Below, piece by piece: positions 9,623 through 18,730 of a DNA stretch of 64,000 nt (position 1 is its first letter; every line of letters begins with the position of its first letter). The DNA is from Pseudomonas profundi. Its GTDB lineage: Bacteria > Pseudomonadota > Gammaproteobacteria > Pseudomonadales > Pseudomonadaceae. A model generated the notes under the pieces. It was given only the letters and a program-made list of their open reading frames with translations, was not told where the DNA came from and ran no database searches. The stretch is taken from NCBI RefSeq assembly GCF_008638305.1, contig NZ_VTPZ01000002.1:1-64000 (forward strand). The letters are read 5' to 3'. A program made the translations under genes and the position numbers.

Positions 9623-10065
9623 GCGAGATCCCGGATGAGTCCAGGCCGGGCGAAGGCGAGACGGCAACAGGTGAGGCGGATCTGCAGACGGAACTGAAAG
9701 CACTGGCCGAATGGGCCAAGCATGCTGCCCTGACCGGAAAGGATTTGGGCAAGCTGGCTTTCACGGAAATTCGCCTGACCATGGCCGAAAGCGGACGGAT
9801 TGCCGTTCTCGGTCTGGCCATGCTGCCCCTCGCCATGCTGGCCTGGATAGGTTTATCGGTCCTGCTCGGTTGGTGGGCCTATGTGCCCAGCCAGTCGGTA
9901 ACCCTGGGGTTGGTGGCGTTCCTTGCAGTACAGATCATTCCGATGCTGATTATGCTGACGATGATCAAGAGCTCCAGCAAGAACCTTGGCTTAACGACGA
10001 CCAAGCAGCATATTCACGCGTTCAGACAAGGAATCAAAGATGGCGCGCAAAGACCTGATCAATGA
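9619..10065 (+). CDS. YqjE-like phage-holin superfamily membrane protein
   Basis: The 148-residue protein has an acidic N-terminal 30 residues, an amphipathic helix (LTGKDLGKLAFTEIRLTMAES) and two transmembrane segments around residues 55-110. It fits the putative Actinobacteria holin-X / YqjE family, which is usually encoded directly after a DUF883 gene. Despite the family name there is no phage context, and it is an envelope protein rather than a lysis protein. Its start overlaps the previous stop as ATGA, implying translational coupling. Confidence 0.72.
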   Translation: MSEIPDESRPGEGETATGEADLQTELKALAEWAKHAALTGKDLGKLAFTEIRLTMAESGRIAVLGLAMLPLAMLAWIGLSVLLGWWAYVPSQSVTLGLVAFLAVQIIPMLIMLTMIKSSSKNLGLTTTKQHIHAFRQGIKDGAQRPDQ

Positions 10066-10324
10066 GGTCAAGCAGATCAACGAGCAGCTCAAACTCGAAA
10101 GGGGATTGCTGAAGCTCGAGGGGATGCAGCGGATGGCGTTTCTGAAACGCCAGTCGCCGCTCTGGATTCTTGGCGGCGGACTGGCAGTCGGGCTGGCTGC
10201 AGGTCTGTCCGGCACTCTCGGACGCAAGAGTCTGCTGGCATTCAGCATTGAAGGCCTGCGATTGTGGCGTATCGCCACGTTGTGGATGCCCTCATCCTCA
10301 TCGGCGCTGGAAGGCGATGCATGA
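10040..10324 (+). CDS. Small membrane protein in YqjK position
   Basis: The 94-residue protein has a basic coiled N-terminal half (MARKDLINEVKQINEQLKLE) and a Gly-rich hydrophobic segment (WILGGGLAVGLAAGLSG) near residue 45. It overlaps the upstream gene by 26 bases and the downstream gene by ATGA. Position after DUF883 and YqjE-like genes suggests a YqjK counterpart, but I see no clear sequence proof. Function unknown. Confidence 0.65.
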   Translation: MARKDLINEVKQINEQLKLERGLLKLEGMQRMAFLKRQSPLWILGGGLAVGLAAGLSGTLGRKSLLAFSIEGLRLWRIATLWMPSSSSALEGDA

Positions 10325-11577
10325 CCGACGAGAACGGCAGGGAGCCGTTCGCTGACCACCGCGCCCCAGCCCCGATCGATCCTGAAGCTCAGCTAGACCC
10401 GATTGCTATTCCCGCCTCCCAGCCCGGAACGGTTTCTCCGACCGTCTGGCTGGTGGGGCTTGCGGCTGTCTACACGCTATATTTCGCCAAGACGCTGTTG
10501 ATGCCCATAGTGGTAGCGATGCTGTTTTCGTTATTGCTCGGCCCGCTGGTTACCGGCCTCAAGCGCATTTACGTTCCGCGGACGGTGTCTGCGGTCGTCA
10601 TCATGGCCGTGCTGCTTGGCCCCTTTACCCTGCTTGTTATGCAGCTGACTGAGCCTGCCCAGAAATGGGCAAAGCAGCTGCCTGACCTGTCCGAGCAGCT
10701 CACCGAGCGGCTGGATGAATTTACCGACAGCCTTCAGTCTGAACGCAAATCTGCGCCGACCACGCCGTCACCTCCACCGGCGCAAGCCGAAGAGGAAGAA
10801 GACAGAGGCTTTCGTTTGTTTGGCTGGTTCCGAGGGGATAAGGAAGAGGAGCCCGAACCGGAACCGCCCCCGGTCGTAGTCGAACCGCCGTTGGAGGAGG
10901 ACGACCAGGTAAGTGCCCGCATACGGCAGGGCGGCATGGAAGCGGTGATTTCCGTGCTGAGCGCGACTCCGCTGGTGCTTGCCCAGCTTGTGACCAGCGT
11001 GATCCTGATACTGTTCCTGTTGATTTTCGGGCCCAACCTGTTTGCCGCCTTCGTCGATGTGTTTCCGCACGCCCGGGACAAGCGCATGACGATCATGCTG
11101 GTGCGCGAGATCCAGCGTGAGCTGTCGCGTTATATCCTGACAGTGAGCATCATCAATAGCTGCCTGGGCCTGGTAACCGGCGGGGCCTTGTGGCTGTACG
11201 GCGTGGAGGACGCGATGCTCTGGGGAGCGCTGGTGGGCCTGGCAAACTTTGCCCCCTATGTGGGTCCGATCCTGGCGATGATCATATTGGCGATAGCCGG
11301 GCTGGTGCAGTATGGGCCGGAGCTTGCGGCACTGATGCCGGTGCTGATCTTTTTCTGTATCAATCTGGTCGAGGCGCAGTTCGTGACGCCAATCATGCTT
11401 GGCCGCAATATGCGACTCAATCCGCTGGTAGTCATGGTCTGGCTTATTCTGTGGGGCTGGATGTGGGGCGCGGTGGGTGTCCTGCTGGCAGTGCCGCTGC
11501 TGGTATGCCTGAAGCTCGCGGCCGCACGCATGAACATTCTGCCGGACTGGGTGCGGGTGATCGAAACCCGGGCTTGA
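10321..11577 (+). CDS. AI-2E/PerM family transporter with acidic-proline insert
   Basis: The 418-residue protein belongs to the AI-2E (PF01594, PerM/TqsA) family of polytopic inner-membrane proteins. Transmembrane pairs lie near residues 40-115 and a cluster near 220-405, with the family pattern ALVGLANFAPYVGPILA. Between the two parts, residues about 140-210 form a Pro/Glu-rich low-complexity insert (PSPPPAQAEEEEDRG, EEEPEPEPPPVVVEPP). That replaces the usual periplasmic or cytosolic linker and is longer than typical. The start at 10321 is chosen because it overlaps the previous stop as ATGA. The transported substrate cannot be read from the sequence. Confidence 0.85.
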   Translation: MTDENGREPFADHRAPAPIDPEAQLDPIAIPASQPGTVSPTVWLVGLAAVYTLYFAKTLLMPIVVAMLFSLLLGPLVTGLKRIYVPRTVSAVVIMAVLLGPFTLLVMQLTEPAQKWAKQLPDLSEQLTERLDEFTDSLQSERKSAPTTPSPPPAQAEEEEDRGFRLFGWFRGDKEEEPEPEPPPVVVEPPLEEDDQVSARIRQGGMEAVISVLSATPLVLAQLVTSVILILFLLIFGPNLFAAFVDVFPHARDKRMTIMLVREIQRELSRYILTVSIINSCLGLVTGGALWLYGVEDAMLWGALVGLANFAPYVGPILAMIILAIAGLVQYGPELAALMPVLIFFCINLVEAQFVTPIMLGRNMRLNPLVVMVWLILWGWMWGAVGVLLAVPLLVCLKLAAARMNILPDWVRVIETRA

Positions 11578-11587
11578 TAAGCCCGGG
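11567..11587. terminator. Hairpin at convergent gene ends
   Basis: A perfect 9-bp stem CCCGGGCTT / AAGCCCGGG with a three-base loop overlaps the AI-2E family stop codon. It lies 15 bases from the end of the convergent EamA gene. There is no U-tract, so it may be a processing or bidirectional attenuation hairpin rather than a textbook terminator. Confidence 0.55.
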
Positions 11588-11602
11588 ACGATAAGCAGTG
11601 CC

Positions 11603-12469
11603 TCAGGCTGGCTCGGGCGCGCGACTGACCAGAGCCAGCGCTGAGATGATCAGCAGGCCACCCAGCAGCATGCGCAGCGTCGGCTCTTCGCCGAACAGAT
11701 ACCAGGCAAACAGAATGCCGTACACCGGCTCGAGTGCGAAGAACAGGGATGCCACACGCGCCTTGAGCACCGTCAGGCTGGCAACGAACAATCCATGCGC
11801 CAGGCCGGTGCAGAACAGCCCGAGCAGGGCCAGCCATACCCAGTCCAGCGCATCGATTTTCATTAACGCAGTACTGGTGAATGGCAGCAGGCAAACCAGA
11901 ATCACGATGTTCTGCCAGAACGCTACCTGTACCGCATGGAGGTGCCCGCTGGTCAGACGATTACCGACTGATACCGCAGCGAAGCAGAAGCCCGACAGGA
12001 TGGCCCATAGCAGACCGGTCGTGGCGCCGTGAGAGAGATCAAACGCCGGGGCGACCAGTACCAGGCCGATACAGATCAAGCCCACCTTGAGCAGATCGCG
12101 GGGGCTGGGTTGTTCGCGCCAGAAGATCATCTCGAGAATGACCACAAAGGCCGGGAAGCTGGCGAATCCCAGGGTGCCGATGCCAACGCCAGCGATCTTG
12201 ACCGCGTGGAAGAAGGTCAGCCAATGCACGCCGAGAAAGAAACCGCACATTGCCAGCTGCAGGAATCGCTGCCGCGTCACGCCACGCAGTATCGGGCGAG
12301 TAAACAGGCGGGCGAAGAGAAATAACGCGCCCACGGCAAACAGCGCCCGGCCGAATACGATCACCATCGGGCCGGCCTGGATCAGCTTGCCGAATATGCC
12401 GGTCAACCCGAACATCAATGCTGCGACATGCATGCTCAGCAGGGCGCGACTATGGGTCATCGGCATCAT
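11603..12469 (-). CDS. EamA/DMT-family transporter
   Basis: The 288-residue, ten-segment inner-membrane protein shows the duplicated EamA domain. Repeat 1 begins near HVAALMFGLTGIFGKLI and repeat 2 near GLLWAILSGFCFAAVSVGN. The end of each repeat carries the family FxxxxxxLEPV/W pattern (FASFPAFVVILEM, LFFALEPVYGILFAW). Members export amino acids, nucleosides or other metabolites; the substrate here is unknown. Three possible start Met codons lie within four codons and no good SD is visible. It is on the same strand as the Mrp operon and starts 30 bases after mrpG ends. Confidence 0.85.
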   Translation of the reverse strand: MMPMTHSRALLSMHVAALMFGLTGIFGKLIQAGPMVIVFGRALFAVGALFLFARLFTRPILRGVTRQRFLQLAMCGFFLGVHWLTFFHAVKIAGVGIGTLGFASFPAFVVILEMIFWREQPSPRDLLKVGLICIGLVLVAPAFDLSHGATTGLLWAILSGFCFAAVSVGNRLTSGHLHAVQVAFWQNIVILVCLLPFTSTALMKIDALDWVWLALLGLFCTGLAHGLFVASLTVLKARVASLFFALEPVYGILFAWYLFGEEPTLRMLLGGLLIISALALVSRAPEPA

Positions 12470-12499
12470 GCTGGGCAGAATGTGCGCAGGGCGACGGGA

Positions 12500-12883
12500 T
12501 CATTCATCGTTGCTTCCCGGAAATCGATAGCTTTCGCTCGCGTCTGACTCGCGGATGATGCGGCCCGCGCGCAGATCCCGATAAACCGAGGCGCGCATGA
12601 TCATCATCGAGGTAACCGGCGCGGTTAACAGCAGAAAGGCCGAGATCAGCAGCTCATGCAGCACCAGTCGGGTTTCCAGGCCGCTGAAATAGAGCATGGA
12701 GGCGAGCAGGACGCAGCCGGTACCGAGCGTGATGGTGATGGCCGGGCCGTGGACACGCTGGTAAAAGCTGGGCAATCGCAGCAGGCCGAGGGCGCCAATC
12801 AGGATGATCAGACTGCCCAGCAGCAATAGCAGCACGAAGGGGACAGCCAGCCAGAGCGGAAGATCGATATTTACCACGCTCAT
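12500..12883 (-). CDS. mrpG: Mrp monovalent cation/H+ antiporter subunit G
   Basis: The 127-residue membrane protein has three hydrophobic helices and the MnhG/PhaG family core GALGLLRLPSFYQRVHGPAI, followed by HELLISAFLLLTAPVTSMM. It is the last gene of the six-gene Mrp operon and its start overlaps the mrpF stop as ATGA. The complex exchanges cytoplasmic Na+ (or K+) for protons in the inner membrane. Confidence 0.9.
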   Translation of the reverse strand: MSVVNIDLPLWLAVPFVLLLLLGSLIILIGALGLLRLPSFYQRVHGPAITITLGTGCVLLASMLYFSGLETRLVLHELLISAFLLLTAPVTSMMIMRASVYRDLRAGRIIRESDASESYRFPGSNDE

Positions 12884-13158
12884 TCGATGATCTCCCCGCG
12901 GGTAAGAAACTTGGCCAGTGCAATCGAGGAAACAAAACCGGTCAGGGCGATCAGCAACGCCATCTCGAAATACACATCATTGGCAAAGCGAATGCCCATC
13001 ACAAGCGCCAGGATCATGCCGCACATCCACAGCGTATCCAGCGCCAGCACGCGATCCTGGGCACTAGGCCCGAGTAGCAGCCGGATGGCGCAGAACAGCA
13101 TGGCCAGCATGGTGCAGCCCTGGGCGAACAGAATGGTCAGGGTCAGCAATGTCGTCAT
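12880..13158 (-). CDS. mrpF: Mrp antiporter subunit F
   Basis: The 92-residue protein has three transmembrane helices and the MrpF signature GPSAQDRVLALDTLW. The upstream and downstream genes overlap it by four bases each (ATGA), typical of this operon. It is a small structural subunit of the Mrp complex. Confidence 0.9.
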   Translation of the reverse strand: MTTLLTLTILFAQGCTMLAMLFCAIRLLLGPSAQDRVLALDTLWMCGMILALVMGIRFANDVYFEMALLIALTGFVSSIALAKFLTRGEIIE

Positions 13159-13655
13159 GGGTTGCCCTGTTCGAAGATTTCAATGAGTGGTTGTTCGTAG
13201 CGGGTCTTGATCATCTCGACCCACCAGTTGGCGTCGTGCAGGTCAAACACGTGCAGAGCCAGGTCATTGCTGTCCGGCATGATCTCCACCCAGACTGTCC
13301 CCGGGGTCGAATTGATGATGCACGACAAAACCGCCAGCCCGTAAGGGTCGCGCAAATCCAGCGGAATACGTATGAACTGTGAGTTCAGATGCTCGTGTCG
13401 GGTAAACAGAATGATCCGGCTAACGTTGAAACTGGAGCGGATGATTTCCTTCAGCGACCAGCCGGCCAGCCGAAGCATCACCATCGGCTTCTTCACGACC
13501 ACGGTGAATGGCCGCAGCGGGCGGGACAGAATGGGCGCGGCAATGGCCAGCAGCGCGCCAATCAGCAGCTGTCCCGGGGAAAGGCTCTGATTGAGCAGTA
13601 ACCACATGATCAACAACGCCGCCGAGAGGATCGGCGATGGCAGCCAACGGCTCAT
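13155..13655 (-). CDS. mrpE: Mrp antiporter subunit E
   Basis: This 166-residue subunit starts MSRWLPSPILSAALLIMWL. It has two N-terminal membrane helices followed by a soluble domain containing CIINSTPGTVW, the recognisable MrpE/PhaE motif. The start is chosen by the ATGA overlap with the mrpD stop. The frame continues open for about 315 codons upstream inside mrpD, but that translation is Arg-rich and not protein-like. Confidence 0.9.
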   Translation of the reverse strand: MSRWLPSPILSAALLIMWLLLNQSLSPGQLLIGALLAIAAPILSRPLRPFTVVVKKPMVMLRLAGWSLKEIIRSSFNVSRIILFTRHEHLNSQFIRIPLDLRDPYGLAVLSCIINSTPGTVWVEIMPDSNDLALHVFDLHDANWWVEMIKTRYEQPLIEIFEQGNP

Positions 13656-15295
13656 TCGCTGCCCTCCGGGTTGACAACGCCGGGGACCGTTGGCGCGGAC
13701 AGCACCCGCTGCGTGTAATCGGCAGGGTGATGCAGACCGATCGACACGCGGTCCAGATAGCTGCGCAGTGGCCCGGCCTGAACCGTGATCACCACGCAGA
13801 GAAACAGCAGGCTGGCCACTGCGCCTGCCTCGGTCAGCTGCAAGCGCGGCGGGGTGGATTCGGTCGCCCAGAAGGTACGTACGCCATAGCGCATCAGCGA
13901 AATGATCGCGGCCAGTCCGGAAACAATGATCAGTGCCATCAGCATCCAGGCTGCCAGGTTGCCGGTGTCTGCGGTCAACGCGGACAAACCGTAGGGGTTG
14001 AGCATGGCATGGAACAGGCTGAACTTGGCGATAAAGCCGGACAGCGGCGGCAGGCCCGCTATGATCAATGCGCAGGCAAAGAAGGCCAGGCCGAGGAACG
14101 CCATCGCCGCGGGTATCGGTACGCCGGCCGAGTCGGCTTCCTCGGGTGCATCGCCTATGGCAAACGCCTCCATAGTTAGTGCCAGCATGGCGGCACTGGG
14201 CTTGCGGATACGGTCGATCAGTTCGATCAGCATGACCAGCGCGGCGACCGCCAGCGTCGAACTGAGCAAATAGAACAATGCAGCGCTGATCACGTTGGGC
14301 TGGCCGTAGCCAATGGCGGCAAGCAAGGTCCCGGAGGAAATGATCGCGCTGTAGCCTGCCATGCGGCCCAGCTCCTGGCTCGCCAGCAGCCCGATGCTGC
14401 CAAACGCGATGGTTACCACGCCAATAACCAGCAGGGCGTTGGCGCCCAACGCACTGGCGACGCCGGCATGATCGGCAAATACCAGAAGCCATAACCTGAG
14501 CAGAACATAGACGCCGACCTTGGTCATCAGCACCAGCATGGCTCCGACGGGGGGCGAGGCCGCCGAGTAGGTGGTCGGCAGCCAGAATCCCAGCGGCCAT
14601 ACAGCGCTCTTGGTGAGGAAGGCCACCGCAAGAATGGCTGCGCCGGTCTCCAGTAACAATCGATCAGTAGGCGTCAGCCCGGTGAGCCGCGTGGCCAGGT
14701 CGGCCATGTTCAATGTGCCAGCTGCAGCGTAGATCAGTGCTACGCCGATCAGAAAAAAGAAGGAAGACACCAGGTTGATCACGATGTACTGCATGCCCGC
14801 GCGCACCCGCGCGGCATTGAATCCATGCAGAACCAGACCGTAGGAAGCGGCCAGCATGATCTCGAAGAACACGAACAGGTTGAACAGGTCGCCCGTCAGG
14901 AAAGCGCCGTTGATACCCATCAGCAGGAACTGGAACAACGCATGAAAATGCACGCCGGTGCGGCTCCAGCGGGCGTAGGCATAGAGCAGCGAAGCCAGCG
15001 CTATGACGGCTGTGAGCAGCAGCATGGTGGCGGCCAGGCGGTCGGCCATCAGCGCGATGCCGAAGGGCGTAGCCCAGTTGGCCGCGAGGTAGACGCCGAT
15101 GTCCCGTGGCCAATGTTCGGTGTCAGTCAGGTAGACCAGCGCCGCCGCGTTGGCCAGCAGCGCCAGGCAACTGATCAGGTTGATGGTGAACTTCAGCTGA
15201 TGGCTGCGCTGGTTGATGATAACCAGCGCTGCAGCACTCAATAGCGGTAGCAGTATGGGCGTCAGCAACAGCTGGTCCAGCCAGTGGCTGCTCAT
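13652..15295 (-). CDS. mrpD: Mrp antiporter subunit D (proton-translocating, NuoN-like)
   Basis: This 547-residue subunit has about 14 membrane helices and resembles complex I antiporter-like subunits. Proton_antipo_M features include LKSAVWPLGFWLP-type sequence (TKSAVWPLGFWLPTTYSAA) with the helix Lys, and LAGLPPLSGFIAKFSLF-type sequence (IAGLPPLSGFIAKFSLF). It overlaps mrpC and mrpE by four bases. Its role is proton translocation coupled to cation transport. Confidence 0.92.
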   Translation of the reverse strand: MSSHWLDQLLLTPILLPLLSAAALVIINQRSHQLKFTINLISCLALLANAAALVYLTDTEHWPRDIGVYLAANWATPFGIALMADRLAATMLLLTAVIALASLLYAYARWSRTGVHFHALFQFLLMGINGAFLTGDLFNLFVFFEIMLAASYGLVLHGFNAARVRAGMQYIVINLVSSFFFLIGVALIYAAAGTLNMADLATRLTGLTPTDRLLLETGAAILAVAFLTKSAVWPLGFWLPTTYSAASPPVGAMLVLMTKVGVYVLLRLWLLVFADHAGVASALGANALLVIGVVTIAFGSIGLLASQELGRMAGYSAIISSGTLLAAIGYGQPNVISAALFYLLSSTLAVAALVMLIELIDRIRKPSAAMLALTMEAFAIGDAPEEADSAGVPIPAAMAFLGLAFFACALIIAGLPPLSGFIAKFSLFHAMLNPYGLSALTADTGNLAAWMLMALIIVSGLAAIISLMRYGVRTFWATESTPPRLQLTEAGAVASLLFLCVVITVQAGPLRSYLDRVSIGLHHPADYTQRVLSAPTVPGVVNPEGSE

Positions 15296-15636
15296 ACGTC
15301 CGGCTCCCGGCCTTCCACATGGTCCGTGCCGGTCATCCCGCGTGAAGCAAGCAGTACCACCAGGTACAAGGCGGTCGTAGCGAAGCCGATAACGATGGCC
15401 GTGAGCACCAGCGCCTGGGGCACCGGGTCGGCGTACAGCGCGGGATCAATCGGGCCTTCTTCGAGGGTGAGCGGCGGCAGATTGATCGACAACCGGCCCA
15501 TGATGAAGATGAACAGGTTGACGGCGTAGCTCAGCAGCAACAGCCCGGTTATGACCTGAAACGTCCGGGGGCGCAGGATCAGCCAGACGCCCGAACCGAA
15601 CAGCACGCCAATGGCGATGGCGATGACGACTTCCAT
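15292..15636 (-). CDS. mrpC: Mrp antiporter subunit C (NuoK-like)
   Basis: The 114-residue protein starts MEVVIAIAIGVLFGSGVWL and has three helices like NuoK. VPQALVLTAIVIGFATTAL is the conserved stretch with the membrane-buried acidic region upstream. The stop of mrpA and this start share one base (TAATG). A longer frame upstream is discarded because it lies wholly inside mrpA. Confidence 0.92.
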   Translation of the reverse strand: MEVVIAIAIGVLFGSGVWLILRPRTFQVITGLLLLSYAVNLFIFIMGRLSINLPPLTLEEGPIDPALYADPVPQALVLTAIVIGFATTALYLVVLLASRGMTGTDHVEGREPDV

Positions 15637-18542
15637 TAAAGGATCTCCTTGCTGGACGGCGCTGATTGCACTGATGTTCCGACAGGTACCCGGTGGCTGC
15701 GCACCGACTGGTGGGCAAGGGCGATGAGGATCAGCATGGTGCTGCCGACGACCACGCAAAACACGCCCAGGTCAAAGAGGAATGCGCTGGGTAGGTGCAC
15801 TTCGCCAAAGACAGGAAGGTCAAGGTGCGCTGTATGGCTGGTCAGGAAAGGATAACCGAGCAACCAGGCGCCCAGCCCCGTCGCTGCGGTGAGTGCAAGC
15901 CCGGCAGCAATCCAGCGGTGCGGCTGCAGGCGCAGATTCGCTTCGACCCAGGCGGTGCCGGCCAGCATGTACTGGATGATAATGGCTACCGAAAGGATCA
16001 GGCCCGCGACGAAGCCGCCACCTGGCAGATTATGTCCGCGCATGAAGAAGTAGGCGGCCACCACGCCAAAGATCGGTAGCAACAGGCGCAGGTATACGCT
16101 CGGCACCATCAGGTAGCCACTGTTGGCCTGTTGTGCCGGCGTCTGGCGGGTCGCCGGATCAATGCTGTTGGCCTGCTGCGCTGGTATCGGGATGCTTTCA
16201 GGGGCGGGGCGGAATCGACGCAGCAGCGCATAGACCGTGAGCGCCACAATGCTCAGCACGGCAAGCTCACCGAAGGTATCGAAGCCTCGGAAATCAACCA
16301 GCAGCACGTTCACCACATTGCTGCCGCCGCCTTCGCTGAGCGCGCGCTCAAGGAAGAAATCGCCTATGTTGCTACCAGTCGGATGCAGCAGTACCAGATA
16401 GCTGAGCGCAGCCATCCCGGTGCCCGCGACCACTGCGAGGATGAAGTCCCGGGTGCGTCTGGTGCGTGCCATCCGGTTTACCCTGGCCTCGGTTTCTCGG
16501 TTCAGAATGCGCGGCGGTAGCCAGCGCAAGCCAAGCAGGATCAACACAGTGGTCACGGTTTCGACCATCAACTGGGTCAGTGCCAGATCGGGCGCTGACA
16601 ACCAGAGAAAGGTGATGCTGACGACTATGCCTGTACCGCCGACCAGCATCAGTGCAGCCAGACGGTGATATTTGGCTTGCCAGGCGGCGGCCAGCGCGCA
16701 GGCACAGCCCACCATCCACATGGCAGCAAAGGGCAGGTTGAGCGTCTCGGGTGTTTTCAGATCCCAGCCATGCGGCACTATCCAGCTAACGGTCAGCGCA
16801 ACAAACACGCCGGCCAGCATCATCAACAGGAGCTGCGGTTGCAATCGACGCGTACCAAGCAGCTTTTCAAGCCGCGCTGAGAGAGCCATCAGTTCGAGCA
16901 TGGTGCTTTCATAGGCCTGCTTGCCGTTGAACCGGTGCAGAAACGGCACGCTGTCGCGCTGGGTCAGCCCGAAGCGGGTACGCAGCAGAGCGTATAGCAC
17001 TACGCCTCCGGCCAGCGCGATCAGACTCATCAGCAACGGCATATTCAGCCCATGCCAGACGGCCAGGCTGTAGGTCGGCGTTTGCACGCCCAGGACCGCT
17101 TCGACAGCGTTGTGCAGCAGCGGGCCGATGGTCAACGCAGGCACAACACCGACGATCAGGCAGGACAGCACCAATAGCTCGACCGGGAGGCGCATCCAGC
17201 GTGGCGGTTCGTGCGGCGTACTGGGTAAATCCACCGCCGTCGGGCCGAAGAACACGTAGATGAAACGCAACGAGTAGGCGACGCCAAAGATGCCCATGGC
17301 GATGGCAACCAGCGACATCCACCAGTTGCTGTCAGAACCGACTTGAAGTGCTTCGGCGAAGAACATTTCCTTGGAGATGAAACCGTTGAGCAACGGCACA
17401 CCGGCCATGGCTGCGCTGGCGACAATGGCCAGCGTGGCGGTATGCGGCATGGGACGGTAGAGCCCGCGTAACCTGCGCATGTCGCGGGTGCCGCACTCGT
17501 GATCGATGATGCCGACCGCCATGAAAAGCGAGGCCTTGAAGGTGGCGTGGTTAACCGTGTGGAAGATTGCCGCCACCATCGCCAGTGGCGTTCCGATGCC
17601 CAGCAGGGCGGTGATCAGGCCCAGGTGACTGATAGTCGAATAGGCCAGCAACCCCTTGAGGTCATGCTGGAAAATGGCTATGAAAGCGCCGATCAGCATG
17701 GTGCAGATGCCGGCGCCGCCAATGATCCAGGCCCACTCCGGCGTGCTCGCCAATACCGGCCAGAGCCGCATCAGCAGGAATATGCCAGCCTTGACCATGG
17801 TCGCCGAATGCAGAAAAGCCGAGACGGGCGTGGGCGCGGCCATGGCGTGCGGCAGCCAGAAGTGGAAGGGGAATTGCGCACTCTTGGTTAATGCGCCCAG
17901 TGCAATCAGTACCAGCGTGGTCAGATACAGCGGATGGTTGCGGATCGTGTTTCCGGAGGCGAGTACCACATCGAGATTGTAACTACCGACGATATGCCCG
18001 AGCACCAGAACCCCGGCAAGCAGACAGAGGCCGCCGGTTGCGGTAACCGTAAAGGCCATGCGCGCGCCGCGCCGCGCATCGGCGCGGTGGTGCCAGTAAC
18101 CTATCAGCAGAAACGACATCAGGCTGGTCAGCTCCCAGAACATGACCAGCTGGATCAGGTTCCCTGAAAGCACAATCCCGAGCATCGCGCCCATGAAGGC
18201 CAACAGGAACGCGAAAAAGCGCGGGACAGGATCCTTCGGCGACATGTAGTAACGCGCATAGAGCACTACCAGCAAAAAGATACCGAGTATCAACAGGCTG
18301 AAAAGCCAGGCCAGACCGTCCATGCGCAGGATGAAATTGAGGTCCTGCCCGGGCAGCCATTCAGCGGTAAAACGCACCACCTCGCCGTTACCGATAGCCG
18401 GCAACAGATACAAGGTAATGCCAAACCCGATGAGCCCTACCAGGCCAGCCAGCCACGCTTCGGTATTGCGAGCGTTGGCCGGCAGAAACGCCGCGACGAC
18501 ACTGCCAAGAAAGGGTGCGAGGATGAGGATCAGTAACAGCAT
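15636..18542 (-). CDS. mrpA: Mrp antiporter subunit A fused to subunit B
   Basis: The 968-residue protein is the first and largest gene of the operon. Residues about 1-480 are NuoL-like, with LLIGYWHHR, TKSAQFPFHFWLPHAMAAPT and GVPLLNGFISKEMFFAEAL. Residues about 600-800 match the MrpA C-terminal and MbhE/D-like parts (DLALTQLMVETVTTVLILL, TFGELAVLSIVALTVYAL). The last 150 residues contain YFFMRGHNLPGGGFVAGL, the MnhB signature. Subunit B is therefore fused in, as in Pha/Sha-type group 2 systems. Mrp antiporters support Na+ tolerance and alkaline pH homeostasis. The 188 bases between this gene and msrA should hold the operon promoter, but I could not define it. Confidence 0.93.
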   Translation of the reverse strand: MLLLILILAPFLGSVVAAFLPANARNTEAWLAGLVGLIGFGITLYLLPAIGNGEVVRFTAEWLPGQDLNFILRMDGLAWLFSLLILGIFLLVVLYARYYMSPKDPVPRFFAFLLAFMGAMLGIVLSGNLIQLVMFWELTSLMSFLLIGYWHHRADARRGARMAFTVTATGGLCLLAGVLVLGHIVGSYNLDVVLASGNTIRNHPLYLTTLVLIALGALTKSAQFPFHFWLPHAMAAPTPVSAFLHSATMVKAGIFLLMRLWPVLASTPEWAWIIGGAGICTMLIGAFIAIFQHDLKGLLAYSTISHLGLITALLGIGTPLAMVAAIFHTVNHATFKASLFMAVGIIDHECGTRDMRRLRGLYRPMPHTATLAIVASAAMAGVPLLNGFISKEMFFAEALQVGSDSNWWMSLVAIAMGIFGVAYSLRFIYVFFGPTAVDLPSTPHEPPRWMRLPVELLVLSCLIVGVVPALTIGPLLHNAVEAVLGVQTPTYSLAVWHGLNMPLLMSLIALAGGVVLYALLRTRFGLTQRDSVPFLHRFNGKQAYESTMLELMALSARLEKLLGTRRLQPQLLLMMLAGVFVALTVSWIVPHGWDLKTPETLNLPFAAMWMVGCACALAAAWQAKYHRLAALMLVGGTGIVVSITFLWLSAPDLALTQLMVETVTTVLILLGLRWLPPRILNRETEARVNRMARTRRTRDFILAVVAGTGMAALSYLVLLHPTGSNIGDFFLERALSEGGGSNVVNVLLVDFRGFDTFGELAVLSIVALTVYALLRRFRPAPESIPIPAQQANSIDPATRQTPAQQANSGYLMVPSVYLRLLLPIFGVVAAYFFMRGHNLPGGGFVAGLILSVAIIIQYMLAGTAWVEANLRLQPHRWIAAGLALTAATGLGAWLLGYPFLTSHTAHLDLPVFGEVHLPSAFLFDLGVFCVVVGSTMLILIALAHQSVRSHRVPVGTSVQSAPSSKEIL

Positions 18543-18730
18543 GGCTACTCAGGAAAGAATGGTTCAGTGCCGTGTCTGGCAATCGGCGACATGCCGGGCC
18601 CTGCATGGTACGCGCGGTGCGCTGACCGTACGGCCATAATCAAGCGACCGAAATTACCATCTCATCCGGAAATTACGCAACGTATTGATCTTCCGGGCAT
18701 TCCTGCAGTCATGCGAAACGACCGGTCGAT

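Noticed and set aside
9619-10065. Phage holin-like protein as a sign of a prophage.
   Set aside because: The YqjE-like family shares the holin label, but it stands in a DUF883-YqjE-type envelope operon and no other phage gene is present.
13155-14600. A 481-codon open frame covering mrpE and most of mrpD.
   Set aside because: Only the last 166 codons (mrpE) look like protein; the rest lies out of frame inside mrpD and is Arg/His-rich, as is common for shadow frames in GC-rich DNA.
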